64,000 nucleotides of DNA from Orobanche coerulescens (lineage: Eukaryota > Streptophyta > Magnoliopsida > Lamiales > Orobanchaceae), in contig CM065818.1 in NCBI GenBank assembly GCA_033398695.1, forward strand, positions 34,310,001 to 34,374,000. Reading direction: 5' to 3'. Both the position numbers and the translations under genes were made by a program. Positions 37,312 to 50,304 of this stretch are shown here, one piece after another (position 1 is the stretch's first letter; each line of letters starts with the position of its first letter). The notes under the pieces are model-generated. The model did not search any database. It was not told where the DNA came from and was given only the letters and a program-made list of their open reading frames with translations.

Positions 37312-37340
37312 AAATGAAAGACGAACTTTCATTTTATAAA
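37312..37340 (-). promoter_or_regulatory. B LTR promoter: TATA box with perfect hairpin
   Basis: In sense, TTTATAAAATG leads into arms AAATGAAAG / CTTTCATTT around a 5-nt loop (37312-37334); 9 of 9 pairs are perfect. Copies: 43489-43511 and 60389-60411. This is the same place as the A1 and A2 TATA hairpins, with different bases. Confidence 0.65.
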
Positions 37341-37352
37341 CTGCATCGATCT

Positions 37353-37741
37353 TTACGTACGTTAACCACCAGCATTAACGTACGTAATGCACTTAGCGTA
37401 CGCTAAGCGTCCTTAATAGCGTACGTAATCTCATTTCCAAAACTAACTGACCTGTTTCGTCCAATTGATTACGTACGTAACATTTCCTTCATTACGTACG
37501 TAATATGTACGTTGACTTGCTACAGTAAAACTCCATTTAACGTACGTTATACACTTCTCGTAGCGCACGTAATGGCCGGGGTTGACTCGCCTGTCCACAT
37601 CCGCCGCCAACATCGGGTCCCACCTGCCGACCATGACTCGGTCCTGTCCGATTCCCTTGTTACGTACGTAATTCTTTAGCCATAACGTACGTAACACAAC
37701 CAATTTAGCGCACGTAAGTCTTTAACCTTAGCGTACGCTAA
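37353..37741. repeat. Cluster of ACGT-type 12-bp palindromes in B U3
   Basis: About eleven palindromes of the types TTACGTACGTAA, TAGCGTACGCTA and hybrids in 390 bp immediately upstream of the TATA box. Equivalent clusters: about 43535-43918 and 59988-60370. Confidence 0.88.
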
Positions 37742-38046
37742 GTATTCTATACTTAGCCAATTTCAACTGTTACCGCCTGTCTCGACATACCGAAAACACA
37801 TATACACTTACTGAATACATATACTGAATCCAATAACATTCTTATACGATATACTCTATATCGAAAGTACGATAACCTGATACACGATATCCTCAAATAC
37901 AATTGTCGACCAAATACGACAATTATACCAATACTGACATCTCAGTCCTTCATTTATTTTATCCATACTGTACAGATTCCACTATGTACAACATAACTCG
38001 GATAAAATAATATTAAACAATAGTAGTAGAAATTTCGGATATTACA

Positions 38047-40574
38047 TACTACGCCACTTAAAATAAGTTTCGTCCTCGAAACTTGCAATCCGTCATAACA
38101 ACAAACAAACATACCGTTCAACCAAAATACCCCAAGCCATCACGACAACGATCAATCATCATCATTACTGAATAACCAAAAGAGTACGCTTACAAATACG
38201 CAGGTCGACGATCTCCTGAGATACTAGCAAGCGATCTCACTGTACAGTCCCAGTACGCTTACAATCACAATTCCTTGAGTCTCAACAAAATTATATCATC
38301 GTCAGATGAAGTAATCTATCCGTGACAAATCCTGTTTGCCTGATCGCATGATCAAATTCCAAACCGATAAACAAATAATATCCGATATATCTGCGAAACA
38401 ACTGTCCAAAACAATGACAAATCAATCCCGAAACATCGACACAGAATTCGAACGCTTATATGATCATTATCAATGATCAACCAACTAAATAACTGAGAAG
38501 GTCATCGATAAGATATCTCCAATACGATTAATCCAATGGTCAAAACACAACTGAGATTGTCATCAACATGATAAACTCCAATATGACCAAACAGAGTCAA
38601 AACACAGTCAAGAATATCATCAACATGACAAACTCTATTATTACCAACGAAGGAGCAACAATAATCGGGAATACCTTCACACGGTAAATTCCAACACGAT
38701 AAACACAGAACCACAGAAACAGATATACGGAAGAGAAAAATTCTCGAAACGCTAAACAAATCACATACAGTGGATCTCAACGAAACACATCCGGTTGGTG
38801 AACATACCCCTCGGCATACGAACACCCAATCAAGCCGACGAAAATAACCAATCATACCTGAAGTGGAGACGACCACTCAACATCTAAAACAACCAACATG
38901 GGGTCACCATCCCCAAATCTACAAAATAAATCATTCAAAATCATTATGGTAAAGTCACAATATTACCATACCAATGGAATCACATAGCACATATATCCCG
39001 GTTTCACAAAATCCAAAGTTCCAAAATTATATTATGTGCATGATTCTACAACACACGACATATTTCTCTTATCCGATAAATCAATCGATCATCCTTGCAT
39101 AACCAAATGACCATACCAAAGTTCGGATCCCTATTCCTCGTTCCACATTGATATATTATCCAGTTCGTGAGTCACACTCACAACTTCACCATTATATGTA
39201 ATATACACTAAATGCGTATGATTATTAATCACATTTTCAAAACCAGTTTGAAATCATATGGTCTTGTCAAAAGACAAATTTTCGAAAATTCTTTCAAGAG
39301 TTTGAAAACTCAAAACATAAATTTTCGTAAAACCACGAAATCAATTTTAAAAATTTAAATCGGCTAGCTGGTGCCAAGTTCTCGATAAAAAAAATTCTTT
39401 TCGAATACACACGATTAAATAAAATAGAATTTATGCAAATGCTGGTCCATATCCATACTCCTGTATACCACTTCGGCTTGTCACCAAATCCATTGACATT
39501 CCAACGGAAACCACGCGATCGAGTTCCAAAACCTCAATATACAGACTCCAATAAAAACTCCTTTTCCATGTATGACTCGCAACGTCAACCATTTACCCAT
39601 CCTGGATCACCTCAAATATGATATGACAAAACGTTGAAACAAATCAACAAATCAAACACAGCGAAAGACTTCCCGAGAATTTCCATTTGAACAAGTAAAC
39701 CAAAGCCTCGAAAGGCGGAAATAACCTAGGTAAACGATTGGTAAAGTGTTTTACAAATCTCGGGAGTTTTAGAAAACCGAAAAGCTTTTGAAACGTTAGG
39801 GTCTCAGCCCGTATCTCATTCCACATTACAAGAAGTTTAACAAGTATAAAACTCTTTTCGGATCCCAAGTCCTGAGTTATAAAACCATTTCAAAATCGAT
39901 TGGGTCTCGGCCCAAAATCATTTTCCGTAAAACATCCGTAAGACATTCATTTTGAAAAGTATATTTTCAAATGCTCAAAAACAGTTCATAAATCAAAATG
40001 AATTAGCATGACTACATGTTCTTCTCAACAATTCACAGTCCTTCTCCCGAATACACAATTCCGTTTCCAAAATCTAAACGACATATTGATTTCCAAAATC
40101 CTAACTTCTCAAGATCATCAATCCTGTCCCAAATCTGTCACCTTATACCGTAATGCATAATATTCTGCTGAATCTCAAAGCATATTAATTTAGCTCGGCA
40201 ATAAATCTCAATGCAATTCAAAAATCCAAAAACTTACAGATCGTGAAGCCGACGATTCCCCGTGATACTGGAACATTTATCGAATCAAGGAAATACTCGA
40301 CATAGATATTTTCAAAACACACATTTTGCCAAATCAGTTCGACCCAAGAACACAATACATCTCATTCCAGAGAATCACGTTAACACCATTTGGAAAAGTT
40401 TAAAACAACCCCAGTGCCACACTCGTAAATCACATAACGTACAAGCCTGAGTGAATACCAAAAACTCACGGCTCTAGTATTAGTCAATCGACAACTCGAA
40501 TGACGCGACAAAAACACGACCCAACTCGACCCAAATGCCTAGGTTTTCTCAACCTAAGCTCCGATATCATATTC
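38047..40574 (-). other. B1 interior, non-coding
   Basis: Polypurine tract complement at 38047-38063, inverted repeat AAGTTTCG / CGAAACTT at 38065-38084, then 2.4 kb with no recognisable protein. The primer-site side shares CCTAGGTTTTCTCAACCTAAG with other members of the group. Confidence 0.88.
40558..40569 (-). promoter_or_regulatory. B1 primer-binding site (degenerate tRNA-iMet type)
   Basis: The minus strand reads TGATATCGGAGC, two mismatches from the initiator tRNA-Met complement, five bases from the LTR edge. Confidence 0.75.
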
Positions 40575-43500
40575 TGTAACACCCCCAGATTTAACCGGAA
40601 ATGTTACAGCGTCGTGGGCCCCGAGATGGAACCCACAAGGCTGAAGGAAATTTTTTGCAAATATTTACAAATGCCCAAGATGCCAAAGACGGTACTATCT
40701 TTAAAAATTCACAAAGACTTATAAAATCCATTCATCAAAACCGTCGTAAAAACTCATTTGAAATCACAAGGCCAAACGACCGACACTCAAAAGTTTAGAA
40801 AACGATTTCCAAAGAAATCTCAGTTACCAGATACCGAAAGAGCATTTCAAAATACTCACGCAGCGAAAAAAGACCAACCATAAAGATACTCTAGCAGCGG
40901 AATACAAGAACCAATCAAGAAACTCAATGCACAAAACATGTCCTAGCCAGTATCCTCCGGGAAGCTCATCTCTTCACGACCGCTACATGCTCGATACTCC
41001 AAGAACCTAAAAAGAAATCCCACGACGGGGTCAGCCATAATATCCAACAATGATAACCGTCACATTACATTAATAATTACATACCAATGAGAATACAACA
41101 TAAGAATACGATCAACGTAATCTTACCGCCATAACTTTGCTTACTCAAGTAATTCTCATCAGAATAACCATTATCACATTTCACATCCTGTACTCGATTA
41201 ACCAATAAACTCGAACATAATATATGTACTGTACCTCATACAATACTCAAGGTTCTCAAACTATCATAACCAACTCACGATATGGAAAAGTACCAGTTCT
41301 GACCAATACAATACATCGGATAGCATCATCAAATCCCAAAACGATAACCGATTGTCCATCACAAGATGAATACCAAAGGAAATACGGAACATACCTCGAG
41401 ATATGAAGTGCCACGACAATCATATCAGTATAATCTGAGATCAGATCAATGCAATACGGACACGGTCCTAACACAAGACCTACAAATGCATACTCATATG
41501 ACCACGTCAATATGATCACAACAATAACAATCATGTATACTCAATGGAAATCCGACGATCCAGCGCCCTCAGCATAGATCCCTTTGTTGATCCTACCAGA
41601 TCAGCATAAGGTGGATAACCAACAATACACATATGAACAACAACACATGATAAAATCAATGATGCGAATTCACAAGATTCCATCAACACAATACTGGTAA
41701 TCCAACGATCCAGCGCCCTCATCATAGATCCCCATGATGATCCCGTCGAACCAACGCATGGTGGAAAACCTGTCCAACGATCCAGCGCCCTCAGCATAGA
41801 TTCCCATGATGATCCCGTCGAACCAACGCATGGTGGACATTCGATCCAGCGCCCTCAGCATAGATCCTCATGATCCCATCGGATCATTTACAACATAAAC
41901 AATACAATTATGCATACACATATGCAAATCAATATGTTCATCAACATGAACAACAGAACATGAACGACAATATGACAAATCCACTAAGACGACCTCATGT
42001 TCGACAACATGAATGACAATATGCATGATCAAATCACTAACACTAACTGAATCGATATAAGATACTTGCCCCGAGTCCTTCGGGAGAAATCTCGATATCA
42101 AACCATCACCGACGATTATCCGCAATGCTCGGCGATCCAAACGTATCATGGACCATAGGTAATCATATCCTCGTCTTTACCATAATGTAACCTCGATACC
42201 CGAATATGCCAATAACCGAAATAAATCACATACATTATGATTTAACTCCCAGAATCGGAATGACAATGTATAATCATTGCTATATGCATTATAAACGAAA
42301 TGAAACTAAAATCATTCATTAAACATTATAACTGAGCAAGTAATAACTTGCCTCGATACCGATACGATGATGATGAAGCCGCTACCAGTCACAATGCCTT
42401 CGTCTACGAGCTCCTCGGCCCCGACCGAAGCAATTCACGAACATACTCGAACACGACCACATCATCCGATTATAATCGCCGATCAATAATGTCAACCTAT
42501 CGAAGTAATCAAATAACACATATCCGGTAACAATTAACAACCGACACGACCAACCAAATCATCTCAACGATTCAACGATATCTACAATACAAACTACAAC
42601 TCGATGATCATAATCAATTAATACAACCGATCAATAAACCCAACGGTTCCACAACAATCCTGATTAACCACAAGTCTGAATAATCCAATTCAAACAATTA
42701 CGAATTCACAACCACAATGCGATTTTGGATACGAGCGTAAAGGAAATCATATTCGACGAACAATCACAATCTTTCCGGATTCCAAATTGATATCATGATT
42801 CGTATTTCATTAAGAACATACGAATTCTACCACTACAACCAACGAATATTCGATCTTCATATATAAAAATACCGATAATTCAATATACGATCGTCTTGCT
42901 ATGTTAAATTCATCAAAAGTTCCTCAAGAACACTAAGGGATTCGAACTCATGTTCATAACCATTAAAACAACATAATTCGATATCCTTTAACATGAAGAT
43001 AATCTTCCAATTCATAATCCAAGTCATGAATCATCGTATTCTTCAGTATACACTCTACATAACCTCAAGGATTTGTAGCAACAACTCCCTAATCATCATC
43101 ATACGGATCAAATATGGATAATAATACCAAGAACATCAAGAACTCTATGATTTCATAATCATAATCAACATATTCAAGGTATAAACCATCATTTCACCAT
43201 CTTCCTTCAACATATAATTCATATAACCTCAAGAATCGAAACAACAACATCTTAATCCTCTTCATACGAATCATTTACGGATAACAATACCAAAATCCGA
43301 AATCAAAGTGAAGAATTCAACAACATACCTCAAGAATATGAATAACCCAATCAAACCCTTCAAGAATCACTGATATCTTCATATCCAAGCTTCTAATCCA
43401 TGCCTCCAAGCTCACAATCGACTTAAAAGTTTTTAGAACATACTTAGAAGTGAAGAAGAACGGAAAAACAAAGTGAAGTAATCAGGAGAAATGAAAGACG

Positions 43501-44223
43501 AACTTTCATTTTATAAACTGCATCGATCTTTACGTACGTTAACCACCAGCATTAACGTACGTAATTCACCTAGCGTACGCTAAGCGTCCTTAATAGCATA
43601 TGTAATCTCATTTCCAAAACTAATTGACCTGTTTCGTCCAATTGATTACGTACGTAACATTTCCTTCATTACGTACGTAATATGTACGTTGACTTGCTAC
43701 AGTAAAACTCTATTTAACGTACGTTATACACTTCTCGTAGCGTACGTAATGGCCGGGGTTGACTCGCCTGTCCACATCCGCTGCCGACATCGGGTCCCAC
43801 CTACCGACCATGACTCGGTCCTGTCCGATTCCCTCGTTACGTACGTAATGCTTTAGCCATAACGTACGTAACACAACCAATTTAGCGCACGTAAGTCTTC
43901 AACCTTAGCGTACGCTAAGTATTCTATACTTAGCCAATTTCAACTATTACCGCCTGTCTCGACATACCGAAAATACATATACACTTACTGAATACATATA
44001 CTGAATCCAATAACATTCTTATACGATATACTCTATATCGAAAGTACGATAACCTGATACACGATATCCTCAAATACAATTGTCGACCAAATACGACAAT
44101 TATACCAATACTGACATCTCAGTCCTTCATTTATTTTATCCATACTGTACAGATTCCACTCTGTATAACATAACTCGGATAAAATAATATTAAACAATAG
44201 TAGTAGAAATTTCGGATATTACA
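40575..44223 (-). repeat. B1 5' LTR (right copy, 3649 bp)
   Basis: Same modules as the left copy: repeat cores 41556-41867, GCAAGT hairpin 42336-42351, TATA hairpin 43489-43511, palindrome cluster 43535-43918. Confidence 0.95.
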
Positions 44224-44872
44224 CGTAATCGGCTATGGCTTACGTCCGTAACCGGCCATGGCCGAACCCACTGCCCCAAAACTGCCGGCCCGTTACATAC
44301 GTTACCGGCCCTTACGGCCGTAACTGCCGGGCCATAGCGGCCGTTACTCGGCCAGGTCCTGCTAGCCGGGACTCGGTCGATCCGACGGTCCGAAAAATCT
44401 CGAAACTCAGACCTGAATGTAAACCGAAAACACAGTTACGAAGTACTCGTAAAGATGAATCCGAACACTAAGAGAACACACGATTCCGACCACCCGAAGG
44501 CTCGAAATTCGACAACGGAAAGTAATTACCCCAAACTTTGGGAAATTACGAAAATGGTCCAAAACGTCCGAAAATCACGATACGTGATCGAATAACGAAA
44601 CCGAAGTTCACAACACATCTAACAAAGTTAAACGGACTTACGGGAAACTCGAAACAGCAGTTTCCAACGAGATTCGCAAGAATCGAACTCAAGTGCGGAA
44701 AAGTCGCCAAAAAGCACGGAACTCAACAAAACGACACCGAAACGAACTCGGATGACAAAAAGTTCAGAATTAATCATTCTCGGAATGACGAAACGGTCAT
44801 AAGTGAGTCGTCAAAATGGATTTTCGCTGAAAAAAAAAGAAATTACCGGAAATCGAAATTACGGGTATTACA
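44224..44872 (-). repeat. LTR fragment G, main part
   Basis: Ends ACGGGTATTACA (44872), the start of an LTR in minus orientation. It shares the conserved U3 block (inverted repeat ATCACG / CGTGAT near 44574-44588; AATTAATCATTCTC) with A, C and I. It has its own palindromes TTACGTCCGTAA and TTACGGCCGTAA. Confidence 0.75.
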
Positions 44873-45025
44873 ATACCGGTCGTTTCATTTATTTTCATTC
44901 TGGTGATGTGTGTTTTCTCGCTAACTAAGATAGTTAGACGAGTGGTATTTCTTAATTAGCCTAGTGGGTCCCATGTAGGGGTCCACGATGCTGTAATATT
45001 CCCTGAATATCTTGGTGGTGTTACA
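44873..45025 (+). repeat. Element F 5' LTR, 3' part
   Basis: Ends CTTGGTGGTGTTACA at 45025 just before a primer-binding site. The same LTR sequence appears in reverse at 63864-64000. Its upstream part is missing where G abuts. Confidence 0.75.
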
Positions 45026-45030
45026 GAAAA

Positions 45031-45042
45031 TGGTATCGAAGC
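45031..45042 (+). promoter_or_regulatory. F primer-binding site
   Basis: TGGTATCGAAGC differs from the initiator tRNA-Met complement at two positions. The leader after it (CCTAGGCTTGTCGG..., TTTTGCACATTGTCAC) matches, in reverse, the C leader at 23800-23900. Confidence 0.75.
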
Positions 45043-45149
45043 ACTAGGTTTATGGATACCTAGGCTTGTCGGTTAATTGGGTCTAGTTTTGTTTTGTTTT
45101 GCACATTGTCACCCCGCTGCCATCATCTCGGTACTTCCATTGCTCGTAA

Positions 45150-45847
45150 GTTTTCCATGGTCGTGGATGCGGTCGGGGACATGGGGCAGCCAGTGAGGCG
45201 GCCACGTCACATATTTCTGGGGCTGGTAGTACTGATGGTCATCAGAGCCATAGTGCTACTCAGGAGGGCGCAACTGGTGGTGGCGCCGATCTTGGTGTTG
45301 CAGCTGTGATGCAAAAAATGGTGAACTAAATGGCTGCGATAGCTCAGGCGGTTCAGAACCCGACTCCGGCCCATGCTACTCGGGGCGAAGCAGATCGTTG
45401 GCTTCAGGATGTCATCAAGATGCATCCTCCTCGGTTTTTGGGGGCTCCAGACCCGATTGGTTGGCAGGGGTGGATCAAGGAGATATCCAAGGTCTTTGTT
45501 GCCACCAATTGTCCCGAGGATCGCATTGTCCCTATTACCTAGTACTTTCTCACTGGGGACGCTACCGACTGGTGGGAGGCTGTGGAGCCTAAGGACCATG
45601 TTGCTTCATGGGTCGAGTTCAAACACCTGAGGGAGACCGAATATTGCCCGTGGACAGTTAAACAGGATCGAGTCCATGCTTTTTATGATGCTCAACCTCG
45701 GGATATTCCTGTTTCTCAAGCTATTGCTGATTACAACCGGGAGTTTGGCTTCATGAAGGCCCAAGTTAGAGAGGAAAGCGACAAGATTTTCCACTTTTCC
45801 ATATGGATGAAACTGAAGATTTGTGACTACATGTCTGGGCTCGCCTG
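45150..45847 (+). pseudogene. Broken Ty3/Gypsy gag (element F)
   Basis: One frame (codons starting at multiples of 3) gives an N-terminal Gly/Arg stretch, a Ser/Gly/Thr-rich part, then the Retrotrans_gag core: MHPPRFLGAPDPIGWQGWI, FLTGDATDWWEAV, SWVEFKHLRETEYCPWTV and, near the end, MKLKICDYMSGLA. This is the capsid part of a Ty3/Gypsy Gag, which would form the virus-like particle. Two in-frame stops (TAA 45327-45329, TAG 45540-45542) both look like C-to-T changes of Gln codons. There is no clear in-frame ATG. The gene stops at 45847 where LTR E is inserted. It is the only coding trace from this group in the window. Confidence 0.85.
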
Positions 45848-46458
45848 TGTAACACCCCCAGAAACTATCCGGAAATATCACATGCCGCAGACCCTCTCCG
45901 TGAGAATCTACCAGGCTAAATACTGAACAAGACATCACATATCATGCCGTCATGGTGAATAACAAACCATGAGACCGATTTGGTCTTTCATCATTAATAT
46001 ACAACTCAAAGATACATAACTCTTTCAGAACTCATACCCATGCATGGGTCAAATACACTCAGAAATAGAAAAAAAATACGACAGCGGAAAGACCATACAA
46101 TGAACTCCAACATACTGCACACATAACTGGTCTTCATGTGATTAGTATCATTCGTCTTCCATCATCATTCGTAACTATCCTGTGTTTAGCTCCCCAAGAA
46201 CATGCATGTACCTGGACGCAATACATACGTCCACCCCCCGATTACTCGGGGGTTAGCAAAATTCCATTATTTTGCTAGTACAAGTATTCAAGTCATATCA
46301 ATTATACCACGCAAATATTAGTCATATCAAACCAACAACAACAAGATTTTAGAGGATTTTCCGAGGGTTTTAATATTTGTAAAATACTTCACGTCTTTAA
46401 TATCTGAATTATCAACTCGGCATTTTAAAGAAAATCCGAAAAGTCTTTTAGGACCTCA
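45848..46458 (-). repeat. LTR E, left part
   Basis: Starts TGTAACACCCCCAGAAAC. It carries twin hairpins: CCCCCGA / TCGGGGG (46235-46252) and TAGCAAAAT / ATTTTGCTA (46254-46277). Related to A-type LTRs over the same stretch. Interrupted by the Athila-like element, with CCTCA (46454-46458) as target duplication. Confidence 0.8.
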
Positions 46459-47764
46459 TGTTAAGCGTATTTTTATACGCTTATTTATCATTATTCTTTA
46501 TTCATTTTGTGTCTAAAATTGCATAAATGAGCCTTTAATGCACTATTCTTTTATGTTTGGCAGGAAATTGGAGTCCGGAAGCTCGAATGATGAAAAACGG
46601 GCGAAACCGGCAACTTTTGGCCGGGGGCCACGACACAAGGAGAGTGAGCCGCGGCACACGAAGATGTCCAGGAGCGCCGAGCACACTATACCCTGAGCCG
46701 CGGCACAAGGATGCTGAGCCGTGGACCAGGAGGAAAATAGATGCCCAGGTATTAGGCGCTGAACACCGTGAGCCGCGGCACAGATTAAGTGAGCCGTGGC
46801 CCACGGGGCGGTTTTGGTGTGTTCTGTGCGGTTTTGGGCCGTTTTAGAGCCGGTTCTCGACCTAATCACACGGACGCGTTTTGGAGGCTGATGGGAGTTA
46901 TAAATAAGGGTTTAAGGTCATAATTGAGGAGGATGGGAGGATCGATCATAATCAAGGAAGAGAAGCAGAAAACACCAAGAGCAGAGAGCGGAAGCCAAAA
47001 GAACGGAGGAATCCGAGTCTTCATTTGCGTTTGATCCTTATGCTTTCATTAATTATTTCTGTATTTTTATTCTTTAGCATGTCAGGCTAAAACCCTGTTC
47101 TAGGATTTTGATGAAACTGGGGCTTTGACGGATTTACTTTGATTATCTATATAATTCCCTTTTCTGTTGAGTTTTCCCAATTGTTTTTAATGCTTTCAAT
47201 TGTGTGGCCTATAATTGAATTGTTTTAATCACGCAACTCGAATCGGGAGAGGACAGTTGGTGAGGAAATACTGGTGAGAACCGTTTTATCTTGTCAGATA
47301 GGAATATACTCATAGGAACTACGTGGCCTTTTGAAGATTCTGTGCCTTTTGCCTATTGTCGAATTAATTCACCTAGGGATAGAGTGTGTTATTCGCCTTT
47401 AGAAAAATCTACTGACCTCGGGAGAGGCGGTAGAGTACTTTAGCAACCTTCGCCTTCAATAAATTGGGAAATCATTAACTTCAGATAATCGAGAGTAAAT
47501 TCAGATAAACCGAGGTGGATTCACAATCCTAGATTTATTCCTTAATTGAATTTTCTTCCTTTGAATAATTGATCCTATTATTTCTTCGCTTTTAGTAATT
47601 TTCCTTAATTATTTCTTGCAACTGAACTTTCGGCAGTTCAAATAAAATTAAAATACATATAAATCGGTAATTAGTAATTCAGTCCTCGTGGGAACGATAT
47701 CTTACTCATCATTTTATTACTTGTCTACGATAACGTGCACTTGCGTTAAACGAAATCCGCAACA
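46459..47764 (+). repeat. Athila-like 5' LTR
   Basis: Starts TGTTAAGC, ends CCGCAACA. GCCGCGGC-type palindromes lie at about 46620-46805, TATAAATA at 46899-46906. The 3' LTR lacks a short segment near 54025 present here near 47505, which explains most of the length difference. Confidence 0.92.
46899..46906 (+). promoter_or_regulatory. Athila-like LTR TATA box
   Basis: TATAAATA about 100 bp downstream of the palindrome cluster; repeated at 53413-53420 in the 3' LTR. Confidence 0.6.
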
Positions 47765-47770
47765 AGTTTT

Positions 47771-47788
47771 TGGCGCCGTTGCCGGGGA
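47771..47788 (+). promoter_or_regulatory. Primer-binding site for tRNA-Asp
   Basis: TGGCGCCGTTGCCGGGGA, six bases after the 5' LTR, is the complement of the plant tRNA-Asp 3' end as I recall it. This primer is typical of Athila elements. Confidence 0.9.
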
Positions 47789-47905
47789 CTGATTATTCTA
47801 CTAATATCGATTTCAGTATTTCTAGTCTTAGTTTGAACATTTTTATTTATTATTTTTGTGTAATCTTATTTATTTGTTTTCCTTTCAGGAGTTTCTGGTT
47901 AGTGC

Positions 47906-50304
47906 ATGAGAAAATTCGGTAACGAAGACCTACTACCTTTGGATACCGAACTCGAGCGCACTCTTCGGAGAAGCAAGAAGGAGAAACGACAGCTACCAGC
48001 AATAGTCACCATGGCCGATAACGCGGGAAATCACGAAGCAGACAACCCCATTCAGCAAGCTCAACCGGCATTAGCACTCTGAGATTATGCTATGCCGCAA
48101 ATCAATGCGAACTTTTCAGGAATCCGGCGTCCAACCATCCAAGCGAACAATTTCGAAATCAAGCCGGCTATTATTCAGATGGTGCAAGCAAGCCAGTTTT
48201 GTGGATTGCCGAACGATGACCCCAACGCACACATTGCCTCTTTTCTCGAGATTTGTGACACCTTCAAAAACAATGGTGTTACCGATGATGCGATCCGTCT
48301 AAGGCTTTTCCCTTTCTCTTTGAGGGACAAAGCCAAATTTTGGTTAAATTCTTTACCACCGGGCTCGATCACTACTTGGGCGGAATCAGCGCAAGCCTTC
48401 CTGGCTAAGTTCTTCCCACCATCAAAGACGACGAGGCTTAGGAACGAGATAACCACCTTTGGGCAATTTGATACGGAGTCGCTTCACGAAGATTGGGAGC
48501 GATATAAGGATTTGCTGAGGAGATGCCCACACCACGGCCTACCGGACTGGCTACAAATTCAGACGTTCTATAATGGATTGAGTGCTTCTACATGCACTCT
48601 TGTTGATGCAGCCACTGGAGGCGCCTTAATGGGAAAAACGATGGCCGAAGCACACTCTCTATTGGAAGCTATGGCTGCGAATGCTTATCAATGGCCGTCC
48701 GAACGAGTAAACCCGAAACGAGTTATGGAAATCTCCAATAACGATCCGATCTCTACATTATCGGCTCAAGTCGCCGCATTAACTCAGCAACTTCAAGCCT
48801 TTTCACATGCTCCTTCCCCCGTTACCATTGAATCGTGCAATTGGTGCAACGGATCTCATCTTAGCGCAGAGTGCCAAGTCGGAAACCCTTTCGAGCAACC
48901 TCCGATGGAACAAGCTCAGTTCGTGGGGAACGGGAACCGGCAAAATAATCCGTACTCCAACACTTATAATCCGGGATGGCGTAATCATCCTAACTTTTCA
49001 TGGAAGAACGGACAAAACTCGAACCAGCCCCCATTTGCTCAACACCAACAGCAACCTCCTCCTGCTCCAAAAATCTCTCTAGAAGAAGCAATGGCGAAAT
49101 TGGTAGCAAACACGAGTCAGTGCATGGCCCGTACGGAAGCGACCTTGCAAAACCATTCCGCTTCTATCCGCAACTTGGAAGTCCAACTGGGCCAGATTGC
49201 TAATGTACTAACAGCTCGTCCGGAGGGTACCTTGCCAAGTACGACCGAGACAAACCCAGAGAGAGTATCAATGCCATCAGTTTGAGAAGCGGGAAAGAAG
49301 TGTGTAACCATCCCGATAGGAACGAGAAGAGAAGTGAGGATGAGGAGAAGAAAAACTCGGTGAGTGAGGAATCACAAAATTCGAGACCCTCGATACTGTT
49401 TCCTGACAATCTGAAGGCATATGTACCACCCGTCCCGTTTCCGCAGCGATTACAACAGAAAAAGGTGGACAAGCAATTTTCCAAGTTTCTTGACGTCTTC
49501 AAGAAACTGCATATCAACATTCCATTTGCCGACGCCTTGGAACAAATGCCGAGCTACGTGAAATTCATGAAAGAAATATTGTCAAACAAAAGAAAGCTCG
49601 AGGAGTATGAGACAGTCGCATTGACGGAGGAGTGCAGCACTATTCTTCAGAAAAAGCTTCCACAAAAATTGAAGGATCGAGAAAGCTTCAATATACCATG
49701 CACCATAGGGAACCTCTCTTTTGAAAGGGCATTGTGCGATCTCGGCGCTAGTGTTAATCTCATGCCTCTGTCTATTTTCAAGAAGCTAGGAATTGGGGAA
49801 GCCAAGACGACGACTGTCTCCTTGTAATTAGCCAATAGATCGATCAAATACCCGAGAGGGGTAGTAGAAGATGTCTTGGTTAAGGTCGATAAATTCATTT
49901 TTCCTGCTGATTTCACTGTGCTGGATATGGAGGAAGACCATGAGATTCCGATTATATTGGGTAGACTGTTCTTAGCTACCGGAAGAACCCTTATTGATGT
50001 TCAGGAGGGGAAATTAATACTTCGGGTTGAAGATGAGCAAGTCACATTCAAGGTGTTTCAATCTCTCCCGTGTCCAATCAAGGTCGAGAAGTGTTCAGAA
50101 ATTGACATCTTTGAGAAGGACACACACCGGAAGAATTATCGGTCGAAAAAGTCAGAATCCGTTTCAGCTGCCCCGACGCCTAATAAGAATGAAGAGCGAG
50201 TCGCATATATTAGGCATTTGAATATGTCGTCTTCAACATCCATTCATCCAGAATTGGAAAATTCTACTTCTGTCCTAAGTTCGCCCGTGAAGTTGAAAAT
50301 TTAG
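47906..50304 (+). pseudogene. Broken gag-protease of Athila-like element
   Basis: The frame from ATG 47906 reads MRKFGNEDLLPLD, is stopped by TGA at 48080-48082 (context LAL-stop-DYAMP, where Athila Gag has Arg), then continues through NFEIKPAIIQMVQ and the Retrotrans_gag core (FWLNSLPPGSITTW, FFPPSKTTRLRNEI) to a zinc knuckle CNWCNGSHLSAEC (CX2CX3HX4C). Near 49255 a one-base shift moves the reading from the first frame to the next, where INAISLRSGKEV follows. The aspartic protease follows with CDLGASVNLMPLSIF, is stopped by TAA at 49825 (Gln expected), and continues to ILGRLFLATGRTLIDVQEG. The frame ends at 50304. Gag would build the particle and the protease would cleave the polyprotein; this copy can make neither intact. 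Confidence 0.88.

Larger units (their letters stand above)
34398..38046 (-). repeat. B1 3' LTR (left copy, 3649 bp)
   Basis: Begins TGTAACACCCCCAG, ends TTCGGATATTACA. It contains a four-copy repeat core (35379-35690), a GCAAGT / ACTTGC hairpin (36159-36174), a TATA hairpin (37312-37340) and a palindrome cluster (37353-37741). A 60-codon antisense frame (36171-36353) recurs in all B copies but shows no protein features. Confidence 0.95.
34398..44223 (-). mobile_element. Element B1: non-autonomous LTR retrotransposon, complete
   Basis: LTRs 34398-38046 and 40575-44223 are both exactly 3649 bp and differ by scattered single bases. The interior is 2528 bp. Target duplication CGTAA is perfect (34393-34397 and 44224-44228). 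Primer site at right and polypurine tract at left give minus orientation. No gag or pol is present. The equal LTR lengths and perfect duplication make it one of the youngest insertions here. Confidence 0.95.
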
